From Chloroflexota bacterium (GTDB lineage: Bacteria > Chloroflexota > Anaerolineae > Anaerolineales > Anaerolineaceae), in assembly GCA_021796375.1 (NCBI GenBank), contig JAJYJF010000173.1, positions 1 through 5,624 of the forward strand: a DNA stretch of 5,624 nt, given 5' to 3'. The translations under genes were made by a program, and so were the position numbers. Shown in pieces: positions 4,023 to 5,624 of this stretch (within the stretch, counting starts at the first letter, position 1; each line of letters opens with the position of its first letter). The notes under the pieces were generated by a model. It did not search any database and had not been told where the DNA came from. It saw nothing but the letters and a program-made list of their open reading frames with translations.

Positions 4023-5624
4023 ATGGATAATGAGTCGTTCCACTTTACCGACAGCAAAGTCGTCATCCGGCTTCGCGACCGGGTTTGCGACAGCCCGGAA
4101 GAGCTGCTCTCCAGCCAGCTTTTTTACCGGGTCCTTTACCGCTGCATTGCCGACCTTTCTCGAAAAGATTCGCATTTGCTGGATATTTTTGGGCATACCA
4201 AGGTCTCCGAGCAGGATATCCGCCTGCTGATCGAGACCATCCGCTATCTGGCCATCCTGCCGGCCGACCAGGTGGTGAAGATCGTGAGCGGTTCGGAATC
4301 CTTCTTTCGAGACCGCGAGCTGTTTAATGACTTTGTTGAATACATCTACAACTACTGGCGCAGCCTGCAGCGCCTGATCGTCTGCGATTCGGAGGGCAGC
4401 CGCTTCGATAAACGGCCCTACCGCACGTTTAACAACACGGTTGAGACCCTGACGCATGTGATCCGCAGCACCTACCGGGATGTCCAGGAAAACATCACCG
4501 GCAACCACCCGCGCATCTACCGGCAGGTGCGAGCCGGCGCGGAAATCGCTACGATTGCCATGACGCGCCCCCTGCGCCTCTCGGGCGACCTGTACCACAA
4601 GCTGCTGGCGATCCCGGTGGTGCGCCAGGTGCTCATCTACCCGCCGCTGATCTTCAACCCGCCCATGAACAAGCGCAAAGGGTCTTTCGAGCGCGTGGAG
4701 CAGCACCCCCTCGCCACCGCCGAGCTCCGGCGCGACGACTGGCTGTGCTACCCGGCGAAGGTCGGCCCCCTGCTCATCCTGATCTACTTTAACCTGCGGT
4801 TTTTCGAACTCGGCTTCTCGCTGTGCAACCTGTTCGAGCTCGCCGGGGACGAGGATCTGCGCCGCAAGCCGGACGCCGTTTTTCTCTACGGCCTGCCGGA
4901 TGAAGCCATGCAGCAGTTCGGGAAAAACCACACCATCTTTTATGAAGACCAGGAGGCCGGGATCCTCGTCGGAGCCATCCCCAACCGGGAGGAGTTCGGT
5001 TATTTCGGCTATATCAAGAAGATGGTGCTCACCCTGCATAATATCCGCATGATGAAGGAAGGCCGCATGCCTTTCCACGGGGCGCTGGTGAACCTGACGC
5101 TGCGCGAGAAAGGCGAATGCACCGTGCTGATCATGGGCGACACCGGGGCGGGAAAATCCGAGACGCTTGAGGCGCTGCGCCGCATGGGCGGTGACGACCT
5201 GGAAGATTCGGTGATCATCGCCGACGATATGGGCTCGCTGGCCATCGGGCCGGACGGGCGCATCTACGGTTACGGCACCGAGACCGGCGCGTTCGTCCGC
5301 CTGGACGACCTGCAAACCGGCTACGCATTCGGCCAGATCGACCGCACCATCATCATGAGTCCGGACCAGGTCAACGCCCGGGTGGTGCTCCCGGTGACGA
5401 CCTTCCAGAACATCGTGCGCGGCTACCCGATCGACTTCGTGCTTTACGCCAACAACTACGAGGAGGTCGACGCAGCCCACCCGATCCTCGAGCCTTTCAC
5501 CGATGCCGGGACGGCCCTGGACGTCTTCCGCTCCGGAAAAGTGATGAGCAAGGGGACCACCAACACCACCGGGCTGGTGCAGAGCTTCTTCGCCAACGTC
5601 TTCGGCCCGCAGCAGTATCCCGAG
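4023..5624 (+). CDS. P-loop kinase-like protein with HPr kinase/PEP carboxykinase features (3' end outside window)
   Basis: The frame runs without a stop for 534 codons to the right edge, so the C-terminus is missing. The start is the ATG at 4023 with AGGAG 8 nt upstream. The first 330 or so residues match no family I recognise. The core begins PFHGALV (350-356, H352), then the Walker A loop GDTGAGKSET (372-381), IIADDMG (398-404, D401/D402), YGTETGAF (417-424) and QIDRTIIMS (438-446). GKSET followed by ADD resembles HprK. The order His, P-loop, DD, then GT...FANVFGPQQYPE (523-534) resembles ATP-dependent PEP carboxykinase. A phosphotransferase of this superfamily is likely, with unknown substrate. 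Residues about 246-275 are hydrophobic but contain charged residues, so a membrane span is doubtful. It is divergent from the DUF1963 unit across a shared dyad. Confidence 0.85.
   Translation, partial: MDNESFHFTDSKVVIRLRDRVCDSPEELLSSQLFYRVLYRCIADLSRKDSHLLDIFGHTKVSEQDIRLLIETIRYLAILPADQVVKIVSGSESFFRDRELFNDFVEYIYNYWRSLQRLIVCDSEGSRFDKRPYRTFNNTVETLTHVIRSTYRDVQENITGNHPRIYRQVRAGAEIATIAMTRPLRLSGDLYHKLLAIPVVRQVLIYPPLIFNPPMNKRKGSFERVEQHPLATAELRRDDWLCYPAKVGPLLILIYFNLRFFELGFSLCNLFELAGDEDLRRKPDAVFLYGLPDEAMQQFGKNHTIFYEDQEAGILVGAIPNREEFGYFGYIKKMVLTLHNIRMMKEGRMPFHGALVNLTLREKGECTVLIMGDTGAGKSETLEALRRMGGDDLEDSVIIADDMGSLAIGPDGRIYGYGTETGAFVRLDDLQTGYAFGQIDRTIIMSPDQVNARVVLPVTTFQNIVRGYPIDFVLYANNYEEVDAAHPILEPFTDAGTALDVFRSGKVMSKGTTNTTGLVQSFFANVFGPQQYPE

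Noticed and set aside
4008..5480. A 490-codon open frame on the minus strand opposite the P-loop gene
   Set aside because: It is an antisense shadow in GC-rich DNA: low-complexity His/Val/Asp/Gln-rich translation with no family motifs. The plus strand has a Shine-Dalgarno, an ATG and a continuous frame with Walker A and DD motifs.

Overview
This is a 5.6-kb, GC-rich bacterial chromosomal window (third codon positions are strongly G/C). It carries a complete infC-rpmI-rplT translation operon on the minus strand, flanked by accessory and metabolic genes. The organism looks like a free-living or environmental bacterium. A member of Chloroflexota (for example Anaerolineae) would fit the style of the GH13 enzyme, the ribosomal proteins and the leaderless promoter, but that is a low-confidence inference from recall and not a demonstrated placement. 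No mobile element, CRISPR array, tRNA or rRNA was seen.

Layout from left to right. (1) Positions 2-817, plus strand: the C-terminal half of a GH13 alpha-amylase-family enzyme, whose start lies outside the window. (2) Positions 818-938: a short convergent gap holding a perfect 12-bp hairpin that probably ends transcription from both sides, most clearly for the minus-strand operon. (3) Positions 2271 down to 939, minus strand: infC (IF-3), rpmI (L35) and rplT (L20) in the classical order. infC appears to start at an AUC codon 6 nt after a strong Shine-Dalgarno. A terminator-like hairpin with a split T-tract lies directly in front of that start, where every infC transcript must pass through it. 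(4) Positions 3909 down to 2395, minus strand: a two-gene unit, with a DUF1963 (YwqG-like) protein followed 12 nt later by a membrane-anchored, probably extracytoplasmic HNH-type nuclease-like protein. The DUF1963 gene has a perfect TATAAT ending 6 nt before its ATG and no Shine-Dalgarno, so its mRNA is probably leaderless. (5) Positions 3910-4022: a divergent control region with two concentric inverted repeats covering the candidate promoters of both flanking genes. (6) Positions 4023 to the window end, plus strand: the first 534 codons of a large P-loop protein with features of HPr kinase and PEP carboxykinase. It is open at the right edge.

How the genes work together. infC, rpmI and rplT form one regulated translation operon, and L20 is known to feed back on this operon in Escherichia coli and Bacillus subtilis. 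The DUF1963/HNH pair and the divergent P-loop protein share one control region with strong dyad symmetry, which suggests co-regulation. Their physiological role cannot be read from the sequence. The most interesting part of the window is 2272-4022 together with its divergent kinase-like gene.
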